Counted from the stretch's first letter, positions 8,894 to 19,363 are shown. The stretch: DNA of 64,000 bases from Bog-473 sp963777485 (GCA_963777485.1 CAVZQP010000001.1:496001-560000); one strand, 5' to 3'. Made by a program: numbers and translations. Notes: generated by a model from the letters alone, not told the origin.

Positions 8894-9958
8894 CTATCCG
8901 CTGGCGGTCGAGACGCCCAGGGACTGCTCGACGTGGGCCACGATGCCGGTCTGCGGGTCGAAGAACTTCGAGTTGACCGACGTCCAGCCGCCGAGGCTGT
9001 CGATGGTGAACAGCGTCTTGGGCTTGGGGAAGTGGAACTGCGAGGCCACCGAGGGGAGCACCGGGCGGTAGCCCTGCTGGCCCCAGACCTTCTGGCCGGC
9101 GGGGGAGAGCAGGTAGCTCACGAACGCCTTGGCCGACGAGCCCGCCGTCTTGCTCACCGCGATCGGGTTCTCGATGAGGATCGTCTGCGGCGGCGTGATG
9201 ATGTCCACCGCCTCGCCCTTGCTCTTGGCGTAGAGCGCGTCGTCCTCGTAATCGAGGAGGACGTCACCCTGGCCCGAGAGGAACGTCTGCAACGCGGCGC
9301 TGGCGCTCGAGGGTTGGGCCACCGCGTCGTGCAGCAGATGCGAGAGGTACTGCTGTGCCTGCGCGGGCGTCTTGCCCTGATGGATCTCGGCACCGTATGC
9401 CGCCATGATGTTCCACTTCGCGCTGCCCGAGCTGAAGACGTTGGGCGTGATGACCCCGACGCCCGGCTTCACGAGGTCCGCCCACGTCGTGATGTGCTTG
9501 GGGTTCCCCGGCCGCACGATGAAGCTCACGATGGAGTCGGTGACCATGCCCTTGGTCGCGTTCTTGTCCCACGAGCTCGATACGAGGCCGGCCTTCACCA
9601 GCTTGGCCAGGTCCGGCTCGAGCGAGAAGTTCACGACGTCGGCCGGCAGGCCGTCGACCACCGAGGTGGCCTGGGTGCCCGAAGGCCCGAAGGAGGGCGA
9701 CAGCGTGACGCCGGCGCCCCCCGTGGTCTTCGCGAAGTCCTCGGCCAGGACGCTGTAGGCGGGCTTGGGCGTCGAGTAGGCGACGAGGTTGACGGTGCCC
9801 CCGGTCTGGGCGCCGGCGGCGGTGGGGAGGGCCAGCAGCGCGAGGGGCGCGGCGGCCAGGGAGGCGAGGGAGGCCAGGCCGAGGCCCCGGCCCGGGGCGC
9901 GACGGGAGGGTCCCGACCGGGCTCCGGACGTGGAGGGATGAGTTGGTCTCGTGTGCAT
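8894..9958 (-). CDS. sbp: Sulfate-binding protein of the sulfate ABC transporter
   Basis: A 354-residue exported solute-binding protein. An Arg-rich start followed by a hydrophobic stretch and AGAQ suggests Sec export with cleavage near residue 50. The mature part carries the sulfate-binding family landmarks: YSTPKPAYSVL near the start, SFGPSGTQA, DVVNFSLEPD, VRPGNPKHITTWADLVKPGV and GSAKWNIMAAYG. It captures sulfate or thiosulfate outside the cell. No lipobox Cys is present, so anchoring in this monoderm is unclear. The start codon ATG 9958 has no Shine-Dalgarno and sits six bases after a good -10 box, implying a leaderless message. Confidence 0.93.
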   Translation of the reverse strand: MHTRPTHPSTSGARSGPSRRAPGRGLGLASLASLAAAPLALLALPTAAGAQTGGTVNLVAYSTPKPAYSVLAEDFAKTTGGAGVTLSPSFGPSGTQATSVVDGLPADVVNFSLEPDLAKLVKAGLVSSSWDKNATKGMVTDSIVSFIVRPGNPKHITTWADLVKPGVGVITPNVFSSGSAKWNIMAAYGAEIHQGKTPAQAQQYLSHLLHDAVAQPSSASAALQTFLSGQGDVLLDYEDDALYAKSKGEAVDIITPPQTILIENPIAVSKTAGSSAKAFVSYLLSPAGQKVWGQQGYRPVLPSVASQFHFPKPKTLFTIDSLGGWTSVNSKFFDPQTGIVAHVEQSLGVSTASG

Positions 9959-9964
9959 TGAAGC

Positions 9965-10011
9965 AATCTAATACACGCGGATTCCTAAAGACAAGTGGAT
10001 TAGTCGGGAAT
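9965..10011 (-). promoter_or_regulatory. Promoter of the sulfate transport operon with a possible operator
   Basis: Reading the minus strand, TTGTCT (9994-9989) and TAGATT (9970-9965) are separated by 18 bases and resemble the housekeeping consensus. The -10 box ends six bases before the sbp ATG, so the message should start at or next to the start codon. An ATTCC...GGAAT inverted repeat (plus strand 9981-9985 and 10007-10011, 21-base spacer) brackets the -35 box and could bind a sulfur-responsive repressor; that role is inferred. Confidence 0.6.
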
Positions 10012-10087
10012 GCCCGCCGACCATCAGTCTCGGACCCTGCGGTGTCGATCTTCCCTGGTGAGGGGGTTACTGGCTGACGGACCGGCG

Positions 10088-11115
10088 TCAGTCGGGGTCG
10101 CCGAAGTCCTCGTTCATCTCGTCGTCGTCCCCCGGCGTTGAGCTCTGCATGCGCTCGATCCAGCTGCCGAGCCGGCGCCCCAGCTCCTGGACGCCGCCGG
10201 CCGCCCGCTCCAGGATGCGCGAGAAGCGCTCCCGGTAGTGCGCCACGGCGTCTTCGAACTCCTCGGACGGTGGCGGCTCCTGGCCCCGCCGCGGGTAGTC
10301 GCCGTCGCGGATGCGGTCGTAGGCGCCGGTCTGCACCCACTCCATGAGCTCCTTCACCCGCTTGACCGCGACCGGGTGGGTCAGGTTGAGCTCTGACCAG
10401 AAGCGGGTGTGGCGCGAGAACAGGTCGTCCTCGCTGTCGTAGTCCGCGCACTGCTGGAGGAAGGCGTCGAAGTTCATGCCGGGCACCGACCCGCCCGCCA
10501 GCGCCATCAGCACGCGGCAGGGTTGCAGCGGGTCGGCCATGATCAGCGCCGCGGCACGGTCGGCCGAGAGCTCGGCGGCGCGGTGCCACTCGAGGAGCGC
10601 CAGGTACATGGCGCGCACCGGCAGGCCCAGCAGCAGCGAGCGCGGAGCGCGCCCTTCATGAACTGGCTCAGCAGGACGAGGGCGGTCGTGTAGTAGTAGT
10701 GCTCGGACAGCACGTGCGCGAGCTCGTGGCCGAGGATGGTCTCGACCTCCTTGTTGTCGAAGGAGCGCAGCAGTGAGGAGTTCACGACGACGAGCGGGGT
10801 CTTGGCGCCGATCGTCATGGCGTTGATCTCCGGGTCGTTGACGACGTAGAGGTCCGGCGTCGTCTCGAGGTCGATGACCCGCGAGCACCGCACGTACATC
10901 TGGAAGACCTCGGGCACCTGGCCCGGCCCGATGTGGATGGCGTTGCCCATCACGATCTGGCGCAAGCGGCGCTCGTGGCCGAGGTCCGTCAGCCGCTTGA
11001 TCACGGCGTCGAGCAGGGGCACCGAGTGCAGCGCCGAGGTGGCCGCCCTGTCGGCCGGGTGCTCGTAGGCCTTCGGGCTGATCTGCTCGTAGCCACGGAC
11101 CACTTCGATCGCCAC
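10088..11115 (-). pseudogene. M48-family metallopeptidase with a frameshift
   Basis: Two overlapping minus-strand frames together encode one M48 zinc peptidase. The first (from GTG 11115) contains the zinc-binding HELAH in ILGHELAHVLSEHYYY. The frame is lost near 10640-10655, where the product turns into Cys/Arg nonsense, and the second frame picks up with LLLGLPVRAMYLALLEWHRAAELSADRAA, holding the third zinc ligand Glu of ELSADRA. A single missing base in the GC-rich stretch would explain it. It is either a genuine disruption or a sequencing error, because both halves keep conserved residues without other stops. The intact protein would be about 342 residues, with an acidic tail and no signal peptide. 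Confidence 0.75.
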
Positions 11116-11213
11116 CGGCGGCCTCCCGTCCTCGTGTCGGACGCCGAATCTAGGTCAGGGACGGCTCGCCGCGTCCCGCGGGTCGCTGCGACGCGCCGGA
11201 CGGGCGGCCGGCG

Positions 11214-12626
11214 TCAGAGCCGGGCGTTCCAGGCGGCGATCGTCTGGTCGACGTTCGATTGCGCGGAGTTCACGGCCTTGGTCGCCGGCACGCCCTGCGT
11301 GAACATGGAGATCTCGGCGTTGAGCACGTCGGTGCGGACGTCGGCGTAGGGGCCGATCACCGAACCCGACGTGGCCGACGAGTCCACGCCGTTGTTGATC
11401 TCGTTGTACGCAACCTTGTAACCGGGGTAGGTGGTCCACACGTGCTGGACGGCCGCCGTCTGCGTCGACGACTTGCGCACAGGGATGTAGCCCGTGCCGG
11501 CGGCCCAGGTGGCCACGCTCTGGGTGTTCATGAGGTAGGAGACGAACGTCCACGCCGCCGCCTGCTCGAGGGCGGGAACCTTGTTCGAGATGTACACGCC
11601 CCCGCCGCCGGGCTCGATCCCGCCCTTGACCGACGCGCTGTACACCGGGAAGGGCCCGACGCCGAGCTTCACGTTGGAGTACTGCCCTTTTCCGAGGAGA
11701 CTCGTCACCGTGCCCAACGCGGCCGAGGTCTCGATCGTCATGCCGTACTTCCCGCTCCCGATCCCGAGGAGGTTGTCGTACTGGTCGGGCCCGGTGGACG
11801 GGTTGGTCGTCGCGTCGCCGGAGCGCACCAGCTGGCGCAGCTGGCTGAAGATGGAGTCCGCCGTCTTGTTGTTGAACACGGCCTTGGTGGCGCGGGCGCT
11901 GCGGCCGTTGCTGTTGTTCACGAACAGCTGGTTCGCCGAGGCCAGCCATGTCTCGAGGTGCCACGGATCGAGCACCAGGCCCATGCCGCTGCCCGAGGTC
12001 TTGAGCGTCTTGGCGTCGCTCAGCATCTGCTGCAGCGTGAGCGGCGGGTTGTTCGGGTTGAGGCCCGCCTTGGTGAACGCGTTCTGGTCGTAGTACACGA
12101 TCGGCGCGGAGACAGAGAACGGCATGGCCCATTGGACGCCGTTCACCTTCCAGTAGGCGAGCGGCCGGGCGAGGAAGTCGCTCGTCGAGTACTTGGCCGC
12201 GTTCATGCACGACTGCACCGGCAGGAACGAGCCGGTGTCGATCGCCTCCTGGGTGCGGTCGTCCTCGAGCTGCACGACGTCGGGCAGCTGCCCGTTGCTG
12301 AGGCCGGCGGTGTACTTCGTCCAGGTGTCGTCATAGCCGTTCTGTGTGACCAGCGTCACGTGCACCTTGGACTGCGACGAGTTGAACGCGCTGGCGATCC
12401 CCTGCAGCACGGTGAGGTTGGCCGACGAGGCGGACTCCCAGAACGTGATGTTCACGGCGCCCTGGTGCTTGGCCAGCGTCGACAGGTTGCAGCTGGGCAG
12501 TTTGGTGGCGGCGCCGGCGGGTGCGACGGCCGCGGTCGCCACCGTGGTCGCCGCGGCGCCCGAGGTGACGAACAGCACGGCGGCGGCGAGGCGGAAGCGG
12601 AGGAGGAGCGGGCGATCGGTGCGCAT
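11214..12626 (-). CDS. Carbohydrate ABC transporter, extracellular solute-binding protein
   Basis: A 470-residue family 1 extracellular solute-binding protein. ATG 12626 is chosen because AAGGGGG lies just upstream and MRTDRPLLLRFRLAAAVLFV begins a normal signal peptide; the longer frame upstream runs into tandem repeats. The mature protein shows VNITFWESASSANLTVLQGIASAFN and later LPDVVQLED, AMPFSVSAPIVYYDQNAF and GYIPVRKSS, the landmarks of sugar or glycerol-phosphate binding proteins. It is the last gene of the ABC operon (ATPase, two permeases, binding protein). The exact ligand is unknown. Glycerol 3-phosphate or a diester is suggested only by the UgpE-like permease. Confidence 0.88.
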   Translation of the reverse strand: MRTDRPLLLRFRLAAAVLFVTSGAAATTVATAAVAPAGAATKLPSCNLSTLAKHQGAVNITFWESASSANLTVLQGIASAFNSSQSKVHVTLVTQNGYDDTWTKYTAGLSNGQLPDVVQLEDDRTQEAIDTGSFLPVQSCMNAAKYSTSDFLARPLAYWKVNGVQWAMPFSVSAPIVYYDQNAFTKAGLNPNNPPLTLQQMLSDAKTLKTSGSGMGLVLDPWHLETWLASANQLFVNNSNGRSARATKAVFNNKTADSIFSQLRQLVRSGDATTNPSTGPDQYDNLLGIGSGKYGMTIETSAALGTVTSLLGKGQYSNVKLGVGPFPVYSASVKGGIEPGGGGVYISNKVPALEQAAAWTFVSYLMNTQSVATWAAGTGYIPVRKSSTQTAAVQHVWTTYPGYKVAYNEINNGVDSSATSGSVIGPYADVRTDVLNAEISMFTQGVPATKAVNSAQSNVDQTIAAWNARL

Positions 12627-12652
12627 GCCCCCTTCGTAGCACCCCGGCGCCC

Positions 12653-12694
12653 GCGGCCCTGGGCACGCGGCCCTGGGCACGCGGCCCTGGGCCC
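12653..12694 (+). repeat. Three tandem 14-bp repeats
   Basis: The unit gcggccctgggcac occurs three times in tandem, the third copy with one change, in the 94-bp gap between the permease stop and the binding-protein start. In minus-strand RNA it would be GC-rich and self-pairing and could stabilise or attenuate the message ahead of the binding-protein gene, whose product is usually needed in excess. Confidence 0.8.
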
Positions 12695-12720
12695 GCGGCG
12701 TGCCCGTCGGCGCCTCCTGT

Positions 12721-13659
12721 TTACTTGACCGCTCCAGCGGTGAGGCTGCGCACCAACTGCTTCTGGAAGATCAGGAGCAGGATCACGAGCGGCACGAACG
12801 CGATCACGGCGCCGGCCAGCGCCACCGGGATCTGCGACACCTGGGTGCCCAGGAGCTGCTTCAGCCCCAGCTGCACGGTGTAGAGGGGTGTCGACCCGCC
12901 CGTCGACACGAGGGGCCAGAGGTACTGGTTCCACGCGCCGAGGAAGGAGAAGACGGCCAACGCGGCCAGCGACGGACGGGCGAGTGGTACGGCGACCCGG
13001 GTCATGAAGCGCATGTGGCCGTAGCCGTCAAGCTGGGCCGCCTCCTGCAGGTCGCGCGGGATCTGCAGGAACGCCTGGCGCATCAGGAAGATGCCGAAGC
13101 CCGTGGCCAGGAAGGGGATGGACAGGCCTTCGTAGCTGTTGAACCAGTGCAACGACGTGACCGTGTCGAGATTCGTGATGAACGTCACCTCGAGCGGGAT
13201 CATCAGCGTGGCCAGGCAGACGATGAAGAGCGTGCGCTTGAACGGGAAGCGAAGGAAGGCGAAGGCGTAGGCGGCGAAGATCGACGTGACCAGCTGCCCG
13301 ACCACGATGATCGCCGTCATGATGGCCGAGGTCGCCATGTACTTGGACATCGAGCCCGACGTCCATGCCGTGACGTAGTGGCCCCACTGCGGGTTCGTCG
13401 GGAAGAGCGGGGGCGGCTGGTGCACCAGCTGGTCGGGCGCGAGCAGCGAGTTCACGATCGTCACGTAGATCGGGAACAGGATGATGACGGCGAACGCCGT
13501 CAGCAGCGCATAGCTCCCCAAGGTGCGCAGCCGGCGGCGGCGCCGGCGCGGCGGCCCGTGGTCGGGTGTGACGGACCCCGGTGGCCCAGGCGGCACCGCC
13601 TCGTCCCGCGGCTCCAGGTCCCTCACGACGAACGCACCGCGATCGCCCTCAGCGGGCAT
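12721..13659 (-). CDS. Carbohydrate ABC transporter permease, MalG/UgpE type
   Basis: A 312-residue permease with a basic, Pro-rich cytoplasmic N-terminus and six helices. The EAA loop reads LQEAAQLDGYGHMRFMTRVAVPLARPS. The C-terminal segment GLKQLLGTQVSQIPVALAG and the ending LTAGAVK closely resemble UgpE-type permeases of the glycerol-3-phosphate and sugar (CUT1) family. Its ATG at 13659 lies inside the end of the preceding permease gene (11-bp overlap), so the two are translationally coupled. It pairs with the MalF/UgpA-type subunit to form the transmembrane channel. Confidence 0.9.
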   Translation of the reverse strand: MPAEGDRGAFVVRDLEPRDEAVPPGPPGSVTPDHGPPRRRRRRLRTLGSYALLTAFAVIILFPIYVTIVNSLLAPDQLVHQPPPLFPTNPQWGHYVTAWTSGSMSKYMATSAIMTAIIVVGQLVTSIFAAYAFAFLRFPFKRTLFIVCLATLMIPLEVTFITNLDTVTSLHWFNSYEGLSIPFLATGFGIFLMRQAFLQIPRDLQEAAQLDGYGHMRFMTRVAVPLARPSLAALAVFSFLGAWNQYLWPLVSTGGSTPLYTVQLGLKQLLGTQVSQIPVALAGAVIAFVPLVILLLIFQKQLVRSLTAGAVK

Positions 13660-14625
13660 AGCTCACCCTCCGCTCCAGGAACCGCATCTGCAGCAGCGTC
13701 ATGCCGAGCGTGATGAGGAAGAGCACCGTCGCCATCACGGCCGCCTCTCCGGTGTTGTTGCCGAGCGCCGACGAATTCGTGTTGACGATGTTGTAGATGA
13801 GCACGTTCGTGTGCAGGCGGACCGTGTTCATGGGGCCGATGAGGATGTCGATCGCCCCGAAGGCCTGCATGGCGTAGATCGTGCTGACGACGACGGCGAA
13901 GAAGATGGTGGGGGAGAGGAGCGGCACCGTCATCCGCCAGAACCGCGTCCACGCGTTGGCGCCGTCGATGCGCGCCGCCTCCAACAACTCGTCGGGCACC
14001 GACTGCAGACCGGCCAGCATGATGATGAACGCCAGCCCGAGGAACTGCCAGATGGTGATGAGCGCGACCGCGGGCAGCGCCCAGGTCGTGCTCTCGAGCG
14101 CCGGCGGGTTCGGGTTGATGCCGAGCCAGGGGAGCAGGCCGACGACCGGGTTGAGCAGCGTGCCGAAGACGACCGACGCCACCGCCACGGAGGAGACGAC
14201 CGTGGAGGAGAAGATCACCCGGTAGATCCCCATCCCCTTCAGCTTGCGGTGGGCGGCGACGGCCAGGACGAGCCCGAGGATCAGGCTGATCGGGATCACG
14301 AGCACCACGAAGATCAGCGTGGTGACGAGGCTCTGGGTGAACTGCGTCGACGTGAGCGTCTGGCCGATCTGGTGCAGCCCGACGTAGTGCTGCGGCAGGC
14401 CGGGCACCGGCGGCGTCTCGTACAGCATCAGCTTGAAGTTGCGGATGAAGGGATAGAAGGAGAAGGCGCCGAACAACACGAATGCGGGCCCGAGCAGCCC
14501 GTACGCCAGCAGCGCCTCCTTGCGCCGTCGCGTGCGCAGCCCACGGCGCGGCTCCGGCGCCGCCGCGCCGTCCGGATCAGCTCCAGCCGGCTCCGCCACC
14601 CCGCCGATGCCGGCGGCCACCGTCG

Positions 14626-14629
<4 letters not shown>
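13649..14629 (-). CDS. Carbohydrate ABC transporter permease, MalF/UgpA type
   Basis: A 326-residue permease starting at GTG 14629, which overlaps the ATPase stop as GTGA. After a short Arg-rich cytoplasmic segment come six helices (first: EALLAYGLLGPAFVLFGAFSFYPF) and the EAA loop VPDELLEAARIDGANAWTRFWRMTVPLLSPT, both typical of the CUT1 MalF/UgpA family. It is the second gene of the operon and the first of the two channel subunits. Confidence 0.9.
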
Positions 14630-15759
<1,130 letters not shown>

Positions 15760-16095
15760 CGTGCTCCTTCGCGTTCAGGCGCCCTGGGTTGCGCAATCGC
15801 CTGCCGCCGCACGGTAGTGGGGCGGGCCGCCCCCGGCACGGAGGATCTCCCAGCTCGAGTTCGCTCCGAGCCGGACCGCCTTCCTCATTTCGGACCGCAG
15901 GCAGGGAAGGCAGCGGCGACTACGGGAAATTCTGCGCACTTCTCTCGAAGCGAACAGCACGTATTGCGCAGTACGCGTCACTGAGCAACCCGTCCTGCTC
16001 GCTTCGCCGCGTTCGGGCAGACTTCGGCGCATACGTTTCGAGCGGGCGCTTCCCGGCCAGTTGAGCTCTGCCCCCGCACGCTTACGCCAGCGCCC
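15760..16095. promoter_or_regulatory. 336-bp intergenic region with a candidate operator
   Basis: No convincing gene is seen. At 15960-15975 lies a 16-bp near-perfect palindrome, CGTATTGCGCAGTACG (seven of eight pairs match), the size and CG-centred form of LacI-family operators that often control sugar ABC operons. It is about 200 bp upstream of the ATPase start. A GC-rich hairpin near 15818-15835 sits closer to the gene. The regulator is not encoded in this window. Confidence 0.45.
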
Positions 16096-16434
16096 TCAGT
16101 TCGCCGGGAGCTTCCACCCCATCGACTCGGCGATCTCCTTGCAGGTCGGGCACAGGCCGTAGCGCTTCGGGTCGCGCCCGGGCACCCACTCCTTGCCACA
16201 GAGCGCCCGGACCGGGACCGCGTTCACGATCCCCTCGACCACGCTCGGGCCCGCCGACACGAACTCGCCGGCCTTGTCGCCCTCCTTCGGGGTGTAGCCC
16301 TCGAGCACGATGTGGGACATCCGGTCGTGGTCCCCGTCGTCGAGGTCCGGTCGGGGCCGGGCCGGCGCCAACGTGGTCCCGCGCTCTCCCTCGGGGGCCA
16401 TCGAATCCTTTGGCGCGCTGAAGGTCCGGCTCAC
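16096..16434 (-). CDS. DUF3039 family protein
   Basis: A 112-residue protein of the actinobacterial DUF3039 family. The C-terminal half shows the conserved ALCGKEWVPGRDPKRYGLCPTCKEI pattern, in which three cysteines (CG, CPTC) could bind zinc. The N-terminal half is Pro/Asp-rich and unconserved. The function of the family is unknown. It is transcribed away from lon, and the two share a 190-bp divergent control region. Confidence 0.85.
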   Translation of the reverse strand: MSRTFSAPKDSMAPEGERGTTLAPARPRPDLDDGDHDRMSHIVLEGYTPKEGDKAGEFVSAGPSVVEGIVNAVPVRALCGKEWVPGRDPKRYGLCPTCKEIAESMGWKLPAN

Positions 16435-16558
16435 GTCCCTAGGCTAGATCCCTTCTCTTTTTGAGGCTCCGGGCCGCGGCCCCGCCGTGCCACCGGACTC
16501 GCAGAAGGGGGTCCTCACCTGGTCTTTCGGCCCGGGAACAACCCTCCCCCCGAAATGG

Positions 16559-16570
16559 TTGACCAGTCAA
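16559..16570. promoter_or_regulatory. Short palindrome upstream of lon
   Basis: TTGACCAGTCAA is a 12-bp inverted repeat (5-bp arms) between DUF3039 and lon. It includes a TTGACC that could also be a -35 element about 18 bases ahead of a weak TTACGC. HspR- or ClgR-type heat-shock operators were looked for and not found in their usual form, so this is only a candidate control site. Confidence 0.3.
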
Positions 16571-16624
16571 AGGAATTCGTGCTTACGCCATTACGTGAGG
16601 ACGGACCGACCAGAAGGAAAAGCC

Positions 16625-19003
16625 ATGACGAACGAGAACGTGACACTCCCATTGCTCCCCCTCACGTCCGGGGTGGTGCTGCCGGGGATGGTGTTCACCA
16701 TGGCGCTCGAGTCCGACGAGGCCCGTGCCGCCGTGGAGTCCGCCCGCTCGGCCGGCGGCCGCCTGCTGCTCGTGCCCCACATCGACGGCCGTTTCGCCCG
16801 CGTCGGGGTCGTCGCCGAGGTCATGGAGGAGGGTGAGCTGCCCGGCGGGCTGAACGCCGTCGCCATCCGGGGCGACCACCGCGCCACGATCGGGACTGGG
16901 GTGCCCGGGACCGGCAACGCCCTTTGGGTGGAGGCCGAGCCCATCGCCGAGCCCGAGGCCACGCCGGTCGCGCAGGAGCTGGCCCGGGAGTACCGCGCCG
17001 TCCTCGAGAACATCCTCCACACCCGCGGCGCCGGCCGCATTGCGGCCTCGTTGCGGGACATCACCGAGCCGAGCGCCCTCGCCGACGTGGCGGGCTACTC
17101 ACCCGATCTTTCGTTGAGCCAGAAGGTCGAAGTGCTCGAGACGATCGACATCGAGACGCGGTTGCGCCTCGTCCTCGGCTGGGCACGTGACACCCTGGCC
17201 GACCTCGCCCTGCGCGAGAAGATCAAGACCGACGTCGAAGAGGGCATGGAGAAGACGCAGCGCGAGTTCCTCTTGCGCCGGCAGCTCGATGCCATCCGCA
17301 AGGAGCTCAACGAGCTCAGCGGCGACAAGGACGGCGAGGACCCCGACGACTACCGGGCCAAGCTCGAGGCCGCCGACCTCCCCGAGGACGTCCGCAAGGC
17401 CGTCGAGCGCGAGGTCGACAAGCTCGAGCGCACGAGCGACCAGAGCCCCGAGACGGGCTGGATCCGCACGTGGCTCGACACCGTGTTCGAGATCCCCTGG
17501 GGCGTCGAGTCCGAGGACCGTCTCGACATCCCCGAAGCCTCGGACATCCTCGAGGCCGACCACGACGGGTTGGAGGACGTCAAGGAACGCATCCTCGAGC
17601 ACTTGGCCGTGCGCAAGCTGCAGGCCGAGCGCGGGCTCGCGCCCGTGGACGGACGCGGCTCCGGTGCGATCCTGGCCCTCGTCGGCCCGCCTGGGGTCGG
17701 CAAGACGTCGCTCGGTGAGTCCGTCGCCCACGCACTCGGACGCAAGTTCGTCCGTTTGTCGCTCGGCGGCATCCGAGACGAGGCCGAGATCCGTGGCCAC
17801 CGCCGCACCTACGTCGGCGCGCAAGCGGGCCGCCTGGTCCGCGCGCTGCGCGAGGCCGGGACCATGAACCCGGTCATCGTGCTCGACGAGGTCGACAAGA
17901 TCGGGACCGACTACCGGGGCGACCCCTCCTCGGCGTTGCTCGAGGTGCTCGACCCGGCCCAGAACCACACGTTCCGTGACCACTACCTCGAGGTCGATCT
18001 CGACCTGTCGCGGGTGTTGTTCATCGCGACGGCGAACGTCAGCGAGACGATCCCCGGCCCGCTGCTCGACCGCATGGAGGTCATCCGCATCGACGGGTAC
18101 ACCGAGTCCGAGAAGGTCTCCATCGCCAAGCACCACCTCATCCGGCGCCAGCTCACCCGGGCGGCGTTGCGTGAGGACGAGGTGCAGATCGACGACGAGG
18201 CACTCCGCGTCATCGTGGCCGACTACACCCGGGAAGCGGGCGTGCGGAACCTCGAGCGCGAGATCGGCAAGCTGTTGCGAAAGGTGGCGACGAAGCTCGC
18301 CTCCGGTGAGCGCACTGCGCCCGTCGTCGTCGGGAAGGACGACGTGCGGGGCTGGTTGGGCCGTCAGCACTTCTTCTTCGAGGCGGCGGACCGCACCAGC
18401 GTGCCCGGCGTGGTCACCGGCCTGGCCGTGACCGGTGCCGGCGGCGACGTCCTCTTCGTCGAGGCCAGTGTCTCGGACGGGCCCGAGGGCCTCACGTTGA
18501 CCGGCCAGTTGGGTGACGTCATGAAGGAGTCGGCGGAGATCGCCCTCTCCTACGTGCGCTCGCACGCCGAGGAGCTCGGGATCGATGGTGGTGCCTTCAC
18601 CGGCAAGCGCTTCCACGTGCACGTCCCCGCCGGGGCCGTGCCCAAGGACGGGCCTTCGGCCGGCGTCACCATGACGACGGCGCTCGTGAGCCTTTTGCGT
18701 GACGTCCCGGTGCGCTCGGTCGTCGGCATGACCGGTGAGGTCACGCTGCAGGGACGGGTGTTGCCGATCGGCGGCGTCAAGCAGAAGGTGCTGGCCGCGC
18801 ACCGGGCCGGGTTGACCGAGGTCGTCCTGCCCGAGCGCAACGGCCCTGACCTCGAGGACGTCCCCGAGGAGGTCCGCGACGTCATGACGTTCCACTTGGC
18901 GGCCACGATCGCCGACGTGCTCACCCCGGCTCTGTCCGGGGCGGGCGCGGCGGCGCCGGCAGCCGGGGCGGAGCGCGAGAACGAGCTCGTCAACGCCGCC
19001 TAG
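16625..19003 (+). CDS. lon: ATP-dependent protease Lon
   Basis: A 792-residue Lon. ATG 16625 is preferred over upstream in-frame starts because AAGGA lies seven bases ahead and MTNENVTLPLLPLTSGVVLPGM is the normal Lon N-domain opening. The order is a LonN substrate domain, a coiled region (KTQREFLLRRQLDAIRKELNEL), an AAA+ module with Walker A GPPGVGKTS and Walker B VIVLDEVDKIG, then the Ser-Lys protease domain with catalytic Ser near 678 (PKDGPSAGVTM) and Lys near 719 (GGVKQKVLAAHRAG). It degrades damaged and regulatory proteins in the cytosol. The gene appears monocistronic, and a strong inverted repeat follows its stop. Confidence 0.97.
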   Translation: MTNENVTLPLLPLTSGVVLPGMVFTMALESDEARAAVESARSAGGRLLLVPHIDGRFARVGVVAEVMEEGELPGGLNAVAIRGDHRATIGTGVPGTGNALWVEAEPIAEPEATPVAQELAREYRAVLENILHTRGAGRIAASLRDITEPSALADVAGYSPDLSLSQKVEVLETIDIETRLRLVLGWARDTLADLALREKIKTDVEEGMEKTQREFLLRRQLDAIRKELNELSGDKDGEDPDDYRAKLEAADLPEDVRKAVEREVDKLERTSDQSPETGWIRTWLDTVFEIPWGVESEDRLDIPEASDILEADHDGLEDVKERILEHLAVRKLQAERGLAPVDGRGSGAILALVGPPGVGKTSLGESVAHALGRKFVRLSLGGIRDEAEIRGHRRTYVGAQAGRLVRALREAGTMNPVIVLDEVDKIGTDYRGDPSSALLEVLDPAQNHTFRDHYLEVDLDLSRVLFIATANVSETIPGPLLDRMEVIRIDGYTESEKVSIAKHHLIRRQLTRAALREDEVQIDDEALRVIVADYTREAGVRNLEREIGKLLRKVATKLASGERTAPVVVGKDDVRGWLGRQHFFFEAADRTSVPGVVTGLAVTGAGGDVLFVEASVSDGPEGLTLTGQLGDVMKESAEIALSYVRSHAEELGIDGGAFTGKRFHVHVPAGAVPKDGPSAGVTMTTALVSLLRDVPVRSVVGMTGEVTLQGRVLPIGGVKQKVLAAHRAGLTEVVLPERNGPDLEDVPEEVRDVMTFHLAATIADVLTPALSGAGAAAPAAGAERENELVNAA

Positions 19004-19027
19004 ACCCAGAGCCGCATAGGTTTGTGA

Positions 19028-19060
19028 CCGTCCCCGGTCGGGCAGACTGGCCGGGGACGG
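19028..19060 (+). terminator. Strong hairpin after lon
   Basis: CCGTCCCCGG and CCGGGGACGG form a perfect 10-bp stem with a 13-base loop, starting 25 bases after the lon stop and ending 26 bases before the next ATG. There is no T-tract, as is common for actinobacterial terminators, so it could terminate lon transcription or act as a processing or attenuation element for the DUF2630 gene. Confidence 0.6.
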
Positions 19061-19086
19061 GAACGAAACCGTCGATCGGAGCGCGC

Positions 19087-19329
19087 ATGGACGACAAGGA
19101 GATCGTGAAGCGGATCAGCGAGCTCGCTGGCGAAGAGCAGGAGCTCGAGGAGGCGCACGTCGGCGAGGGCCTCTCCGACGACGAGATCAAGCGCAAGCGC
19201 GACCTCGAGCTCACGCTGGACGAGATGTGGGATCTCCTGCGACAGCGGCGCGCCAAGCGCAGTGCCGGCCAGGACCCCGACGCGGCGCAACAGCGTTCCG
19301 CCGACACCGTCGAGGGTTATCTCCAGTAG
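19087..19329 (+). CDS. DUF2630 family protein
   Basis: An 80-residue, highly charged helical protein. The sequence matches the DUF2630 pattern: MDDKEIVKRISELAGEEQELE, then the RKRDLELTLDEMWDLLRQRRAKR core and the VEGYLQ ending. Families of this kind are small actinobacterial proteins of unknown role, predicted to be helical hairpins or coiled coils. It follows lon on the same strand, with the hairpin between them. ATG 19087 is chosen over the GTG at 19024, because that start would read through the hairpin. Confidence 0.85.
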   Translation: MDDKEIVKRISELAGEEQELEEAHVGEGLSDDEIKRKRDLELTLDEMWDLLRQRRAKRSAGQDPDAAQQRSADTVEGYLQ

Positions 19330-19363
19330 TCCGGCACCCGGCTGGGCGCCGGGCCCGATCCGA

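Noticed and set aside
9959..10087. SAM-type riboswitch ahead of the sulfate operon
   Set aside because: The promoter places transcription start at the ATG, so no leader RNA exists to fold.
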